DNA from: Geothermobacter hydrogeniphilus
GTDB taxonomy: Bacteria; Desulfobacterota; Desulfuromonadia; Desulfuromonadales; Geothermobacteraceae
Direction of reading: 5' to 3'
DNA length: 64,000 nt
NCBI RefSeq assembly: GCF_002898515.1
Contig: NZ_PPFX01000006.1
Coordinates: 62,001-126,000, forward strand
Below the pieces are notes generated by a model that ran no database searches, was not told where the DNA came from, and worked only from the letters and a program-made list of their open reading frames with translations. Below, in pieces: positions 53,128 through 63,561 of this stretch; position 1 is the stretch's first letter; each line of letters starts with the position of its first letter. A program made the translations under genes and the position numbers.

Positions 53128-53544
53128 TTGCGCCGCGCGGAGGGAAAAAAGACCGGCAACGGTTACCTGAACGGCGTGCCCACCGGCCGGATCGGTGAGC
53201 GCCCCTACTGGGTGCTGAATGCCACCCTGCTGGTTCGTGCCGCCCACCAGGTCGGTGTGGCGGTCTTTCTCGCCGCCTTCCTGCTCGATGCTGTGCCCGG
53301 ACCGCCGAAACTCTACATCGCTATCGCCGTCGGCAGCGGAATCCTGCTCATGCTCAGTGAATGGATGCGCCATCGACAGATCTTCCGCGAACTGGCCGGG
53401 ATGATCACGATGCTGAAACTGCTGCTGGTGGGAGCCGCGTTTCATGGCATCCTGCCTCCCGCGGCGACCGTCCTGCTGGCTTTCCTCATTGCCTCGATCG
53501 GGGCGCATGCCCCCAAGAATATCCGCCACCGGCTGCTGTTCTAG
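53128..53544 (+). CDS. Small four-helix membrane protein of unknown function
   Basis: 138 aa from a TTG start at 53128 with GAGGAGAG just upstream. About four hydrophobic helices: ATLLVRAAHQVGVAVFLAAFL, LYIAIAVGSGILLMLSEWM, MLKLLLVGAAFHGIL, TVLLAFLIASIGAHA. Ends HAPKNIRHRLLF. Not recognised. Eight bp after rrf2 and probably co-transcribed. Confidence 0.7.
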   Translation: MRRAEGKKTGNGYLNGVPTGRIGERPYWVLNATLLVRAAHQVGVAVFLAAFLLDAVPGPPKLYIAIAVGSGILLMLSEWMRHRQIFRELAGMITMLKLLLVGAAFHGILPPAATVLLAFLIASIGAHAPKNIRHRLLF

Positions 53545-53658
53545 GTTGCCGGAAAGGGGCTGTGCCGGGTGTGACTTAAGTTCTGATCGTTGGGGAAAAC
53601 GGCTCCCCTCTCCCCGAACCAGAATTTCTCGGGATCTGTCCCAACTGCCGCCATAAAC

Positions 53659-53819
53659 CGGAATCCGTGAGTCCCTTGTCGGCGGAGAGTACACGTCATT
53701 GATCTGCCTGAGCTTCCCAAAAATCACCAGCGAACCTATGGGTGCGCTTCAGATTTTTGGAAATCTCATTCAGACCAAGCACGTGTACTCTCCATCCAAA
53801 CAGGACCTCACGGATTCAG
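53659..53819 (-). repeat. Foldback element A, copy 5
   Basis: 161 bp, same orientation as copies 2 and 3; ends CGGAATCCGTGAG / CTCACGGATTCAG with one degenerate base at the left end. Confidence 0.87.
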
Positions 53820-53851
53820 GATAAATAGTCAGATAATCTCATTTTTGGGCA

Positions 53852-53870
53852 ATTATCAATAATGATTATC
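53852..53870 (+). promoter_or_regulatory. Fur/PerR-like box upstream of katG
   Basis: ATTATCAATAATGATTATC, in reverse GATAATCATTATTGATAAT: three GATAAT-like hexamers in alternating orientation, as in Fur/PerR boxes. It sits just ahead of a TTGACA. PerR control of katG is common, which supports the guess. Confidence 0.5.
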
Positions 53871-53893
53871 TTTTGATATTGACAAAGCCATAA

Positions 53894-56221
<2,328 letters not shown>

Positions 56222-56271
56222 TGGCCTGAACGCTTTCGGGACCGCAGGTAAACTGTTCGTGACATAGTGGT

Positions 56272-56311
56272 GCGGCGTTTCAATTCAATCTGAAACGCCG
56301 CGCTGTTTTTT
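56272..56311 (+). terminator. Intrinsic terminator after katG
   Basis: Perfect 11-bp stem GCGGCGTTTCA / TGAAACGCCGC, 8-nt loop, then GCTGTTTTTT. Located 50 bp after the katG stop. Confidence 0.88.
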
Positions 56312-56452
56312 GGTCCTGTTGCTCGCTGTTCCTCCGTGAACGTACGCAATATCATTGACAAGGACCATAGGGCAAGAGACCATGTGGAGGATTTGAAATC
56401 AGGAAACCCATGCCGTTGATCACCTTTGAATCTCGCTCCAGGGAGTTCCTTT

Positions 56453-57274
56453 ATGCCGCTGATCACAGTTAAGCAACAAACCTGCAACCGGGATGGCCTC
56501 TGCAGTTCCGTCTGTCCGATGAAGATCATTGATTTTCCCAACGGGGACTATCCGACCCCGGTCGCCGGGGCGGAGGACCTCTGCATCCGCTGTGGTCACT
56601 GTGTCGCCGTCTGCCCGACGGGCAGCCTGCGGCATGCCGAGTTGCCGCTGGAAGCGTGCCCACCGATCCGCACGGACCTGCTTTTGTCCGAAGAGCAGAG
56701 CCGGCAGTTTTTGCGCGGCCGCCGTTCCATCCGCAACTACCGGGATCGGCCGGTGCCCCGGGAGATCCTGCAGACGTTGATCGAAACGGCCCGCTACGCC
56801 CCCTCCGGCCATAATTCTCAGGGTGCCGAGTGGCTGGTGGTGGACAATCGTGAGGAATTGAACCGAATGAGCGGCATCGTCGCCGATTGGATGCGCTGGA
56901 TGCTGGACAACATGGCAGACCTTGCCCGGTCACTGCATATGGATCGTGTCTTGGAGCGGATCGCAGGGGGCGAGGATGTTATTTTGCGCGGTGCTCCGGC
57001 TCTGATTGTCGCTCATGCTCCCAAAAACGACCGAATGGCACCATCGACCTGCACCATCGCTCTGGCCTACCTGGAGCTGGCGGCGTTCGGCATGGCGCTG
57101 GGAACCTGCTGGGCCGGTTACTTCAATGCCGCGGCCACCGGCTTCCCGCCGCTGAAGGAGGCACTCGCTCTGCCTGAAGGACACCAGTCTTTCGGGGCGA
57201 TGATGGTTGGCTATCCGCAGTATCGCTATCACCGCCTGCCCACTCGCAAGGCTCCGGTGATCACCTGGCGTTAG
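56453..57274 (+). CDS. Nitroreductase with N-terminal 2[4Fe-4S] ferredoxin domain
   Basis: 273 aa from ATG 56453 (AGGGAG site). N-terminal ferredoxin: CNRDGLCSSVCPMKII (~11) and CIRCGHCVAVCPTGSL (~43). Then the FMN-dependent nitroreductase fold: RGRRSIRNYRDRPVP (~90), ARYAPSGHNSQGAEWLVV, and LELAAFGMALGTCWAGYF. The fusion lets ferredoxin-type electrons reach the flavin. Substrate unknown; related anaerobe proteins reduce quinone- or nitro-type acceptors. Confidence 0.88.
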   Translation: MPLITVKQQTCNRDGLCSSVCPMKIIDFPNGDYPTPVAGAEDLCIRCGHCVAVCPTGSLRHAELPLEACPPIRTDLLLSEEQSRQFLRGRRSIRNYRDRPVPREILQTLIETARYAPSGHNSQGAEWLVVDNREELNRMSGIVADWMRWMLDNMADLARSLHMDRVLERIAGGEDVILRGAPALIVAHAPKNDRMAPSTCTIALAYLELAAFGMALGTCWAGYFNAAATGFPPLKEALALPEGHQSFGAMMVGYPQYRYHRLPTRKAPVITWR

Positions 57275-57300
57275 CCTGAACAGGCCTGGGAAAATATCCT

Positions 57301-58656
57301 ATGCTTCCGGATAAAATCATCGCGTCTGTCGCCGCCGTGTTCTGTCACCAGGGCGAGATCTTCGCCTTGCGTCGACAGTCCTACCTGCAGGCTTTTCCGG
57401 GCTATGAGTCCTTTCCCGGGGGGAAGATTGACCGGGACGATCCGGACCTGCCTCATTCTTCCCCGCTGCTGCGCGAGTGGGACGGCAAACGGATGCACGC
57501 GCTGGTCCGGGAAGTTCGGGAGGAACTCGGCTACGATCTCCCGGCCGGGATCGCCTCCGGGCAGGTAACGGCTGTCCATTACCTGGCCAAAGCCCTGGCG
57601 CCGCCGGTTGTCGCGGCAAGGTTCTTCCTGCACGTGTTCCGCATCGACCTGGAGACCCGGCCGGTCTTCAGCGCCGACGCCGGGGAAATCGGCGACTGTT
57701 TCTGGAAGACCCCGCGGCAGCTGCTCGACAGCTTCGAGCGCGGCGACGCGCTGATGGTGCCGCCGCTGCGCTGGGTGCTGCAGGCCCTGGAGCGCGACCC
57801 GCAGGGGGTTGATTTCGGCGACCTGTCGCCGCGCTTTGACGAGGACCGCTATGTCATCAGCTTTGAGCAGCTGAGCGAGGTACGGATTCTGCCGGTACCG
57901 TCCAACACCTTCCCGCCGGTCAAGCGGACCAACGCCTTCCTGCTCGGCGATGCGGACGCGCCGCGCATCCTCGTTGACCCGTCCCCCGAGTCGCCGCAGG
58001 TCCTGGAGAAACTGCTGAGCACCCTGCGGCAGGAAAAACTCAGCGCCCTGTTCCTGACCCATCACCACCACGACCATCATGAGCATGTTCCGCAGCTGGC
58101 CGGGCGCCTGGGGGTGCCGGTGTGGATGAGCGAGGATACCCGCGAGCGCATCGAGCGTAAACACGGCGCCGACTACTTCGCCGGCCTGGTGGTTGAGACC
58201 CGGCGCGAGGGAGATGTCCTGACGCGCTGGAAGGGGGAGGATGTCATGGTTTACGCGATTCCCGGCCATGATGCCGGGCAACTCGGCCTGGCGCCGGAAT
58301 CGTTGCGCTGGTTCCTGGTCGGCGATCTCATCCAGGGTGCCGGGACCGTGGTGATTGCCCCCCCGGAGGGTGACATGGCCGCCTATTACAGCACCCTGGA
58401 GCGCGTCATCGCCCTTGACCCGGCGGTGATTCTGCCCTCGCACGGCGCGCCGATGCGCGGCACCTATCGCCTGCGGGAGACCCTGCGGCATCGCCGCGAA
58501 CGGGAAGAGGCGATCCACAGGTTATTCGTCAGCGGCAAAACAAAAGCCGAGATTCTCGATACCGTCTACCGAGGGGTCGACCCGCGGCTGCTGCCCTTTG
58601 CCATGCTGAACATCGAGTCGCATCTGGATAAACTGGGGCGGGAAGGGCGGATCTGA
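57301..58656 (+). CDS. NUDIX hydrolase fused to a metallo-beta-lactamase-fold hydrolase
   Basis: 451 aa. Residues ~1-170 are a NUDIX domain: FPGYESFPGGKIDRDD and the helix HALVREVREELGYDLP (REVREELG of the Nudix box), with an insertion between the GG and the helix as in CoA-type (NUDT7-like) pyrophosphatases. Residues ~190-451 are an MBL fold with the zinc motif FLTHHHHDHHEHV (~253), then AIPGHDAGQLGL, LVGDLIQGAGTV, LPSHGAPMRG. Both active sites look intact. A role in hydrolysing CoA esters or CoA itself is possible in this CoA-rich context. 26 bp after the nitroreductase. Confidence 0.87.
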   Translation: MLPDKIIASVAAVFCHQGEIFALRRQSYLQAFPGYESFPGGKIDRDDPDLPHSSPLLREWDGKRMHALVREVREELGYDLPAGIASGQVTAVHYLAKALAPPVVAARFFLHVFRIDLETRPVFSADAGEIGDCFWKTPRQLLDSFERGDALMVPPLRWVLQALERDPQGVDFGDLSPRFDEDRYVISFEQLSEVRILPVPSNTFPPVKRTNAFLLGDADAPRILVDPSPESPQVLEKLLSTLRQEKLSALFLTHHHHDHHEHVPQLAGRLGVPVWMSEDTRERIERKHGADYFAGLVVETRREGDVLTRWKGEDVMVYAIPGHDAGQLGLAPESLRWFLVGDLIQGAGTVVIAPPEGDMAAYYSTLERVIALDPAVILPSHGAPMRGTYRLRETLRHRREREEAIHRLFVSGKTKAEILDTVYRGVDPRLLPFAMLNIESHLDKLGREGRI

Positions 58657-58724
58657 CCGCAATGTCCGGCGGCCGTGGGGTGCTATACTGGAAAAAACAT
58701 CAGTCTGACAAGATCGGAGGATGT

Positions 58725-58916
58725 ATGTCGGAAATCATCAACGAATGCAAGGACCCCGCCGGCCACCGGCTGCATATCTGCCAGCTGCGGAAAGCGGGCC
58801 GCGAGGAAGAGGTCGCCGCGCTCATGGAGAACCCGGGACATACCTGCCTGAACTGCAACGCGGTGGCCAAGGAGGCGAAAAACCTCTGCAATCCCAGCCC
58901 CTTTTCCAGTTACTAG
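58725..58916 (+). CDS. Small Cys-rich protein
   Basis: 63 aa from ATG 58725 (GGAGG site, 4-nt spacing). MSEIINECKDPAGHRLHICQLRKAG, then the metal-binding-like tail HTCLNCNAVAKEAKNLCNP. CxxC plus further Cys and His residues could hold zinc or an Fe-S cluster. A TATACT -10-like box lies at 58683-58688. Not recognised. Confidence 0.6.
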   Translation: MSEIINECKDPAGHRLHICQLRKAGREEEVAALMENPGHTCLNCNAVAKEAKNLCNPSPFSSY

Positions 58917-59279
58917 CCATCAAGGCTGAGTCACTCTCCAGCAGGCCGGAACGCACTGATCCAGGTTAAAACGCCGGGGTCAGGTCTTGAATTGACACTT
59001 TTAGAGGTTGGCAAAATACGTCAGCTCCCTTTTGTCATGGAGGCAGCTGGATCGATGCGAACGTGGTTTGTTGTTATTTCTTAATGGAAGTGCTAGCGAT
59101 AGCTCCAATGCATTGGATTTATTGTTTCTTTCAGGAGGGTCAGAGATGATAGCAGTCGCACCAGGGAACCGAGGGTTCGTTCCGGCCAGGGGCGCAAGCT
59201 GAAGCGGACGGCGCTGGATAGGCTCATCTTCGAGCCGGACCGGCGCAAAAAGGCGCTCCTTATCCGAAACGCTGTTGAA
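58917..59279. other. Gene-poor stretch with possible coding relics
   Basis: Contains GGGGTCAGGTCTTGAATTGACA (two runs: GGGGTCAGGTC and TTGAATTGACA, 58978-58999), a sequence I associate with flanks of RAYT/IS200-like genes, and near 59200-59300 a short stretch that would encode a basic peptide (LDRLIFEPDRRKKALLIRN). No intact gene is seen. Probably debris of an insertion. Confidence 0.4.
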
Positions 59280-59344
59280 AAAATGTCTTTTTTGACATAG
59301 TATGTATATCAAATTCGCACTTACTATGTTAGAAAAGACATTTT
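59280..59344 (+). promoter_or_regulatory. Inverted-repeat operator of the AbiE operon
   Basis: Near-perfect 23-bp inverted repeats: AAAATGTCTTTTTTGACATA at 59280 and TATGTTAGAAAAGACATTTT ending at 59344, 19 nt apart. The right arm touches the abiEi start codon. AbiEi antitoxins bind such repeats and repress their own operon. Confidence 0.75.
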
Positions 59345-60001
59345 ATGCGCATTGATGACCTGAGAAAAAAAATACCATCCGAAGAGTTTGACTATCAGTC
59401 CCTGATGGATGCTCTGTCGGGTTACGCCCAGCCGAGGGGGAAGATTTCCAGCCTTCTTGCGCAAGGGGCCATCATTCGAATTAAAAAGGGCCTCTACGTT
59501 TTCGGCCCCTCCTGCCAACGGCGACCCTATTCCAGAGAACTCCTTGCCAACTTGATCTATGGTCCTTCTTGCGTCTCTCTTGAGTTCGCTCTTCATTATC
59601 ATGGACTGATTCCGGAAAAAGTTGAGGCTGTCACGTCCGTTACGACCAAGCGTCCAAAAAAGTTCCAGACCCCTGTCGGCCTCTTTATCTACGGTAAGGT
59701 CCCCGAGGCCGGGTTTCATATCGGAATTCAGCGAATTGAAGAGGATGGCAGGGCTTTCCTGATCGCTGCCCCGGAAAAAGCCCTCGCTGACAAGTTGCGC
59801 AGTGATCGTGGCTTGAATATTCGCACCCAGAAAGAGTGCCTGGAATACCTGGTTTCGTCCCTGAGAATCGCCGAGTCTGACTTGTTGAAGCTCAATCCGG
59901 GTCTCCTGGAAAAACTTGGCAACGCCTATAACTCGAAGCGGATCTCGCTTTTAGCTCAAATCATCAAGCGAATTCAGAAGCGGGCAGGTTCAAATGCATG
60001 A
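59345..60001 (+). CDS. abiEi: AbiEi-type antitoxin / transcriptional repressor
   Basis: 218 aa. N-terminal winged helix (FDYQSLMDALSGYAQPRGKISSLLAQGAIIRIKKGLYVFG, ~16-55) followed by the AbiEi domain (RRPYSRELLANLIYGPSCVSLEFALHYHGLIPEKVEAVTSVT; AAPEKALADKL). It counters the nucleotidyltransferase toxin and represses the operon. Overlaps the toxin gene by 8 nt. Its lower GC than the flanks suggests acquisition as a defence module. Confidence 0.9.
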   Translation: MRIDDLRKKIPSEEFDYQSLMDALSGYAQPRGKISSLLAQGAIIRIKKGLYVFGPSCQRRPYSRELLANLIYGPSCVSLEFALHYHGLIPEKVEAVTSVTTKRPKKFQTPVGLFIYGKVPEAGFHIGIQRIEEDGRAFLIAAPEKALADKLRSDRGLNIRTQKECLEYLVSSLRIAESDLLKLNPGLLEKLGNAYNSKRISLLAQIIKRIQKRAGSNA

Positions 60002-60860
60002 TGCCATAGCGCAGATGCTTGAAAAGTATGACTGTCGACGTGCCGAAGATTTCAGTCAGGCTCTCAGGGAAATCCTCCAGGAAATAGCCCTGCTCGGGCT
60101 CTGGAGAAGTAAATTCTTTGAGAAGGCGGCCTTCTACGGTGGTACAGCTTTGCGTATTTTGTACGGCCTTGACCGATTTTCTGAAGACCTGGATTTCTCT
60201 TTGCTGGCTCCCGATGAGAAATTTGATCTCAATATCTATAGCACCAGCCTGGAAAAGGAGTTGGCCGCGTTTGGTTTTGAAGTGCAGGTTGAAGGCAAGA
60301 ATAAATCTGTCGAGACAGCGGTTCAGTCGGCGTTTCTCAAGGCCAATACGGCCAACCAGCTCCTGGTGATCAAAGCGGGCGAAGATATTGTTCGGCAAAT
60401 TCCTTCCGGGCAAGTGACAAGGATAAAAATTGAAATCGACACAGATCCGCCAGGAGGGTTCGAGACTCAGAGCAAGTTTTTGCTGCAACCGATCCCCTTT
60501 GGCGTAAGGACCTGCAAGTTGCCCGATCTGTTTGCCGGCAAAATGCACGCATTGCTTTGCCGGCGATGGAAGAATCGTGTCAAAGGGAGGGATTGGTACG
60601 ACCTGGTTTGGTATTGCGCTCGCTATCCAGAATTGCACTTGTCCCACTTGGAGCAGCGAATGCGGCAGAGTGGGCATTGGACTGCCCAGGAATCATTGAG
60701 CGAAAAGGCCTTCAGGGATATCCTCGCCGAGACTATCGATAAGGTCGATATTCAGCAGGCTAAGCAAGAGGTGTTGCCATTTGTCCGGCAACCTGAGGCA
60801 CTGGAGGTCTGGTCAACGGAATTTTTCCAGGAGATTGCGCATAAAATTGTCATCAGTTGA
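59994..60860 (+). CDS. abiEii: AbiEii-type nucleotidyltransferase toxin
   Basis: 288 aa. The nucleotidyltransferase signature YGGTALRILYGLDRFSEDLDFSLL (~44-67) has the GG...D-x-D pattern of AbiEii/MenT toxins; RLPDLFAGKMHALLCRR-like segment (CKLPDLFAGKMHALLCRRWKNRVKGRDWYDL) is the second family block. These toxins modify tRNA or other targets to abort phage infection. Confidence 0.92.
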   Translation: MHDAIAQMLEKYDCRRAEDFSQALREILQEIALLGLWRSKFFEKAAFYGGTALRILYGLDRFSEDLDFSLLAPDEKFDLNIYSTSLEKELAAFGFEVQVEGKNKSVETAVQSAFLKANTANQLLVIKAGEDIVRQIPSGQVTRIKIEIDTDPPGGFETQSKFLLQPIPFGVRTCKLPDLFAGKMHALLCRRWKNRVKGRDWYDLVWYCARYPELHLSHLEQRMRQSGHWTAQESLSEKAFRDILAETIDKVDIQQAKQEVLPFVRQPEALEVWSTEFFQEIAHKIVIS

Positions 60861-60864
60861 AAGT

Positions 60865-60901
60865 GGGGGAGCTATGTGCCCCGCTGGCCTGGAGCTCCCC
60901 C
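60865..60901 (+). other. Inverted repeat after abiEii
   Basis: GGGGGAGCT and AGCTCCCCC, a 9-bp perfect stem with a 19-nt loop, 4 nt after the stop. No T-tract; could be a weak terminator serving both convergent genes. Confidence 0.4.
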
Positions 60902-60936
60902 GGTCTCCCAGGGACGCCTGAGGCATCCGCTCCACG

Positions 60937-61509
60937 TCAAAATTCGAGAATGATCTCCTCCAGGGCCCGCTTCGGCACGTGGTGGACACCTTTTTCATCC
61001 CGCCAGTATTTCACGTCTCCGTCCGCCGGCACGGGCTCGACGACCACCTCTTCCACCGGTTTGCCGAGGGCGAGCACCAGCAGGATTTCAAACTGTTCCG
61101 GGATGCCGAGATCCTTACGCAGGTCGTCCCTTTTGATGGCCCCCATGATGCATCCGCCCCAGCCCTTTTCGACCGCCCCCAGCAGGATGGTCTGGGCGGC
61201 GATGCCGTGGTCGCAGCCGAACCCCTTGGCGATGTCGGTGTCGCCGAGGATGACGATGTAGGCCGCCGGGCGTTCGCCTGCCGCCGGTCCCGGCCAGTCC
61301 CGCAGGTAGCCCGCCCAGTGCAGGTGGGGAAAGATCCTGCCATTTGTTTCCGGCGTATTCGAAAGCAGGTACTTCAGCGGCTGCCGGTTGGCCCCCGAGG
61401 GGGTCAGGCGCGCCAGGTCAACCAGTTCCCGCAGATCCTGCTCTTCGATGGCGGCGCTTTCCTGGAAGCGCCGGTAACTCCTGTTTTTCAATACCATGTC
61501 TTTGAACAT
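60937..61509 (-). CDS. Nitroreductase-family FMN protein
   Basis: 190 aa from ATG 61509; the open frame extends upstream without homology. FKDMVLKNRSYRRFQESAAI (FMN phosphate site), LARLTPSGANRQPLKYLLS, GCDHGIAAQTILLGAVEKGWGGCIMG, ILLVLALGKPVEEVVVEPV. Typical short nitroreductase of anaerobes; electron donor and acceptor unknown. Confidence 0.88.
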   Translation of the reverse strand: MFKDMVLKNRSYRRFQESAAIEEQDLRELVDLARLTPSGANRQPLKYLLSNTPETNGRIFPHLHWAGYLRDWPGPAAGERPAAYIVILGDTDIAKGFGCDHGIAAQTILLGAVEKGWGGCIMGAIKRDDLRKDLGIPEQFEILLVLALGKPVEEVVVEPVPADGDVKYWRDEKGVHHVPKRALEEIILEF

Positions 61510-61638
61510 CTCGTTGTCCTCGCTGGAAAAAGGGACGTGCCTGTCCGCTGGTGACAATCTCGCTCGCCGTGGGCCAATGCTGATATCGTCGGGGTGTTCG
61601 GCCCGTTTGTCAAGGCGTCCCCTGTCGATGGCCGGCGT

Positions 61639-61664
61639 AAAGGCGACCCGCCGGTCGCCCCTAC
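61639..61664 (-). repeat. REP-like palindrome of the GGGCGACCGG family
   Basis: Minus strand GTAG-GGGCGACCGG-CGGGTCGCC, with one mismatch in the core, in the 255-bp gap between the nitroreductase and the HEAT protein. Confidence 0.65.
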
Positions 61665-61764
61665 CCACGTTCAGGTCCTCCAACGTTTGGAGCATGCCGG
61701 TGATGTCGACCAATGGATCGAAGATCGGTCAATTGTCAGCTTGAGATATGCCCCGAAAACGGGG

Positions 61765-63546
61765 TTACCGGTCGTAGGCTTCGATAATCAGCTTCATGTT
61801 TTGACGAGAGGTTTCTGTTTCGAGGGCTTGTCGCAGCAGTTTTCTGACCTGTGAGCGGTTGCCGGTTTGACCGTCCAGAACCTGAACGGCCAGTCGGCGG
61901 ACGCCTGTATCGTTCGAATTGAGCAGAAGTTTTCCAACCGTTTCGAGGGTTTCAAAATCCGGTTTTTTTCTCTGCAGGCCGCGTAGGATTGCCTTGGTAA
62001 CGGGAACGTCCTGTTCATGTTGTAACGATGCGGTCAGGATTTCGCTTGCCTCGGGCGAGTCGTATTTCCCCAGGGCCGTTGCGGCGGCCTCTTTGATTTG
62101 CGGGTCGACATCATCCAGAAATCGTCCCAGAACAGGGATATTCTCCTCAGCCCTGCTGTTACCGAGAGCAATGAGAAGTTTTCGCTGCTGACGGGGGGTG
62201 GTCGCCTGAGTCACGAGGTCGAGCAGGTCGGCATTCAACTGATCGGCCTGCTGTGGGTAGGATGTTCGTAAATTGCCGGCAATGGCTCCGGCAACCAGCA
62301 ACGAGGATTCCAGAGCGTCGGGCAGCTCATCCTGCGTCGCCAGAGCGTCAAAACTCCCGAGCAGAAAGTTTTCTGTTTCCGGGGTTAACGGCTGTGTCAG
62401 CCCGGACAGGGAGATTACAGCGCGAAATTGATCCTGCGCGTCAAATGATGGACTGGAGGCGATTTCCACCAGGGACTCCTGGGCTTGGGGCAGACCGACG
62501 ATTCCAAGAATCTTGATGAGTTCGGCTGCCATCTTGTCGGACAGCTCGGCAGCAGAGAGCAGTTGCGGCAACTGCAGCATCAGTTCAGGATTATTGCGCA
62601 GGGTTTGACGAAGGAGCAGCGATTGCTCATGCGACAGCTCGGTATATGAACCCAACAGCTGCCCAAGGTCTACCGGCGGCTCCGCCTCTGTCTGCAGTTT
62701 CGGTTTGCTGTGAACCGGGGCCGGCTTTGTTGACAGGTCTTCAAGCATCCGGACGTCAGTCAGGTCGTCAAGGAGTGAGGTCTGTGGCGTGTCCATTTTG
62801 ACCAGGGAAACGGTGGTAACCGTATCGGTTTGAAATAAATCATCTCCCAGCGAGACCCGCAATTGCTCCCGGCCGTTGAGTTCCTGGAGCCAGTTCCCTG
62901 CGGTATCCACGCGGAAGTCTGTTTCAGACGCGAGAATTTCGATTTTTTGCCCCGGCTCCGGACGCAGGTAACGTAATTTCCGTCGACGAACCTGCTCTCC
63001 TTGCTGTGAATAACTGGCAAGGTAATCCCCGAGGCCATCCTGATGGGACGCAGTATAAACCTTGCGGTCATTGACCGGGAAAATCACATCCAGCGTATAG
63101 AGCAGGCCGCTGATAAAATCAGCGGTATCGTCATCTATGATCGGGCTGAATTCAAAACGGCCCATCCGGCCGTCGGTACCCATCTGGACGTAAAATATCT
63201 TTGTCAGGGCCGTCGCAAGGGCCGGTTGTTCGATGCCGTTTGCCAGCACCTTGACCGGGGCCATCTGCATCGCAACCCGGTAACCGTCGGCCACTGTAAA
63301 TCCTTTAACATGAAGTGTTCCGGAAACCGAAAGCTGATAAGCTGCCTCTCCGGTTTGACGACCGATATTCGACCAGGCTTCAACCTGCAGTTGATAGACG
63401 GAACTGTCCCCGCTCCAGTTCAAGGTCGGTTGAACCTGGTCCGATGGGATATGAACAGGTCGAGGATCCGAAGAGCGGTCCGCCATGCTGATAATCCACA
63501 GCAGGGCCGCCAGAGCAGCGAGCAGTCCGAAAAGATAAGTTTTCAT
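61765..63546 (-). CDS. Exported HEAT-helical protein resembling the vitellogenin N-terminal module
   Basis: 593 aa. An N-terminal hydrophobic anchor (YLFGLLAALAALLWIISMA, ~4-22). Residues ~40-240 are beta-rich (VYQLQVEAWSNIG, IFYVQMGTDGRMGRFEFSP, FISGLLYTLDVIFP, DGLGDYLASYSQQGEQV), in the order seen in the beta-barrel of large lipid transfer proteins (vitellogenin, MTP). Residues ~300-590 are helical repeats (KLLIALGNSRAEENIPVLGRFLDDVDPQIKEAAATALGKY) like its lipovitellin helical domain. A lipid or hydrophobic-ligand role is an inference. Downstream neighbour of a second exported-looking beta protein. Confidence 0.6.
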   Translation of the reverse strand: MKTYLFGLLAALAALLWIISMADRSSDPRPVHIPSDQVQPTLNWSGDSSVYQLQVEAWSNIGRQTGEAAYQLSVSGTLHVKGFTVADGYRVAMQMAPVKVLANGIEQPALATALTKIFYVQMGTDGRMGRFEFSPIIDDDTADFISGLLYTLDVIFPVNDRKVYTASHQDGLGDYLASYSQQGEQVRRRKLRYLRPEPGQKIEILASETDFRVDTAGNWLQELNGREQLRVSLGDDLFQTDTVTTVSLVKMDTPQTSLLDDLTDVRMLEDLSTKPAPVHSKPKLQTEAEPPVDLGQLLGSYTELSHEQSLLLRQTLRNNPELMLQLPQLLSAAELSDKMAAELIKILGIVGLPQAQESLVEIASSPSFDAQDQFRAVISLSGLTQPLTPETENFLLGSFDALATQDELPDALESSLLVAGAIAGNLRTSYPQQADQLNADLLDLVTQATTPRQQRKLLIALGNSRAEENIPVLGRFLDDVDPQIKEAAATALGKYDSPEASEILTASLQHEQDVPVTKAILRGLQRKKPDFETLETVGKLLLNSNDTGVRRLAVQVLDGQTGNRSQVRKLLRQALETETSRQNMKLIIEAYDR

Positions 63547-63561
63547 CCGTCTCGCCAGGTG

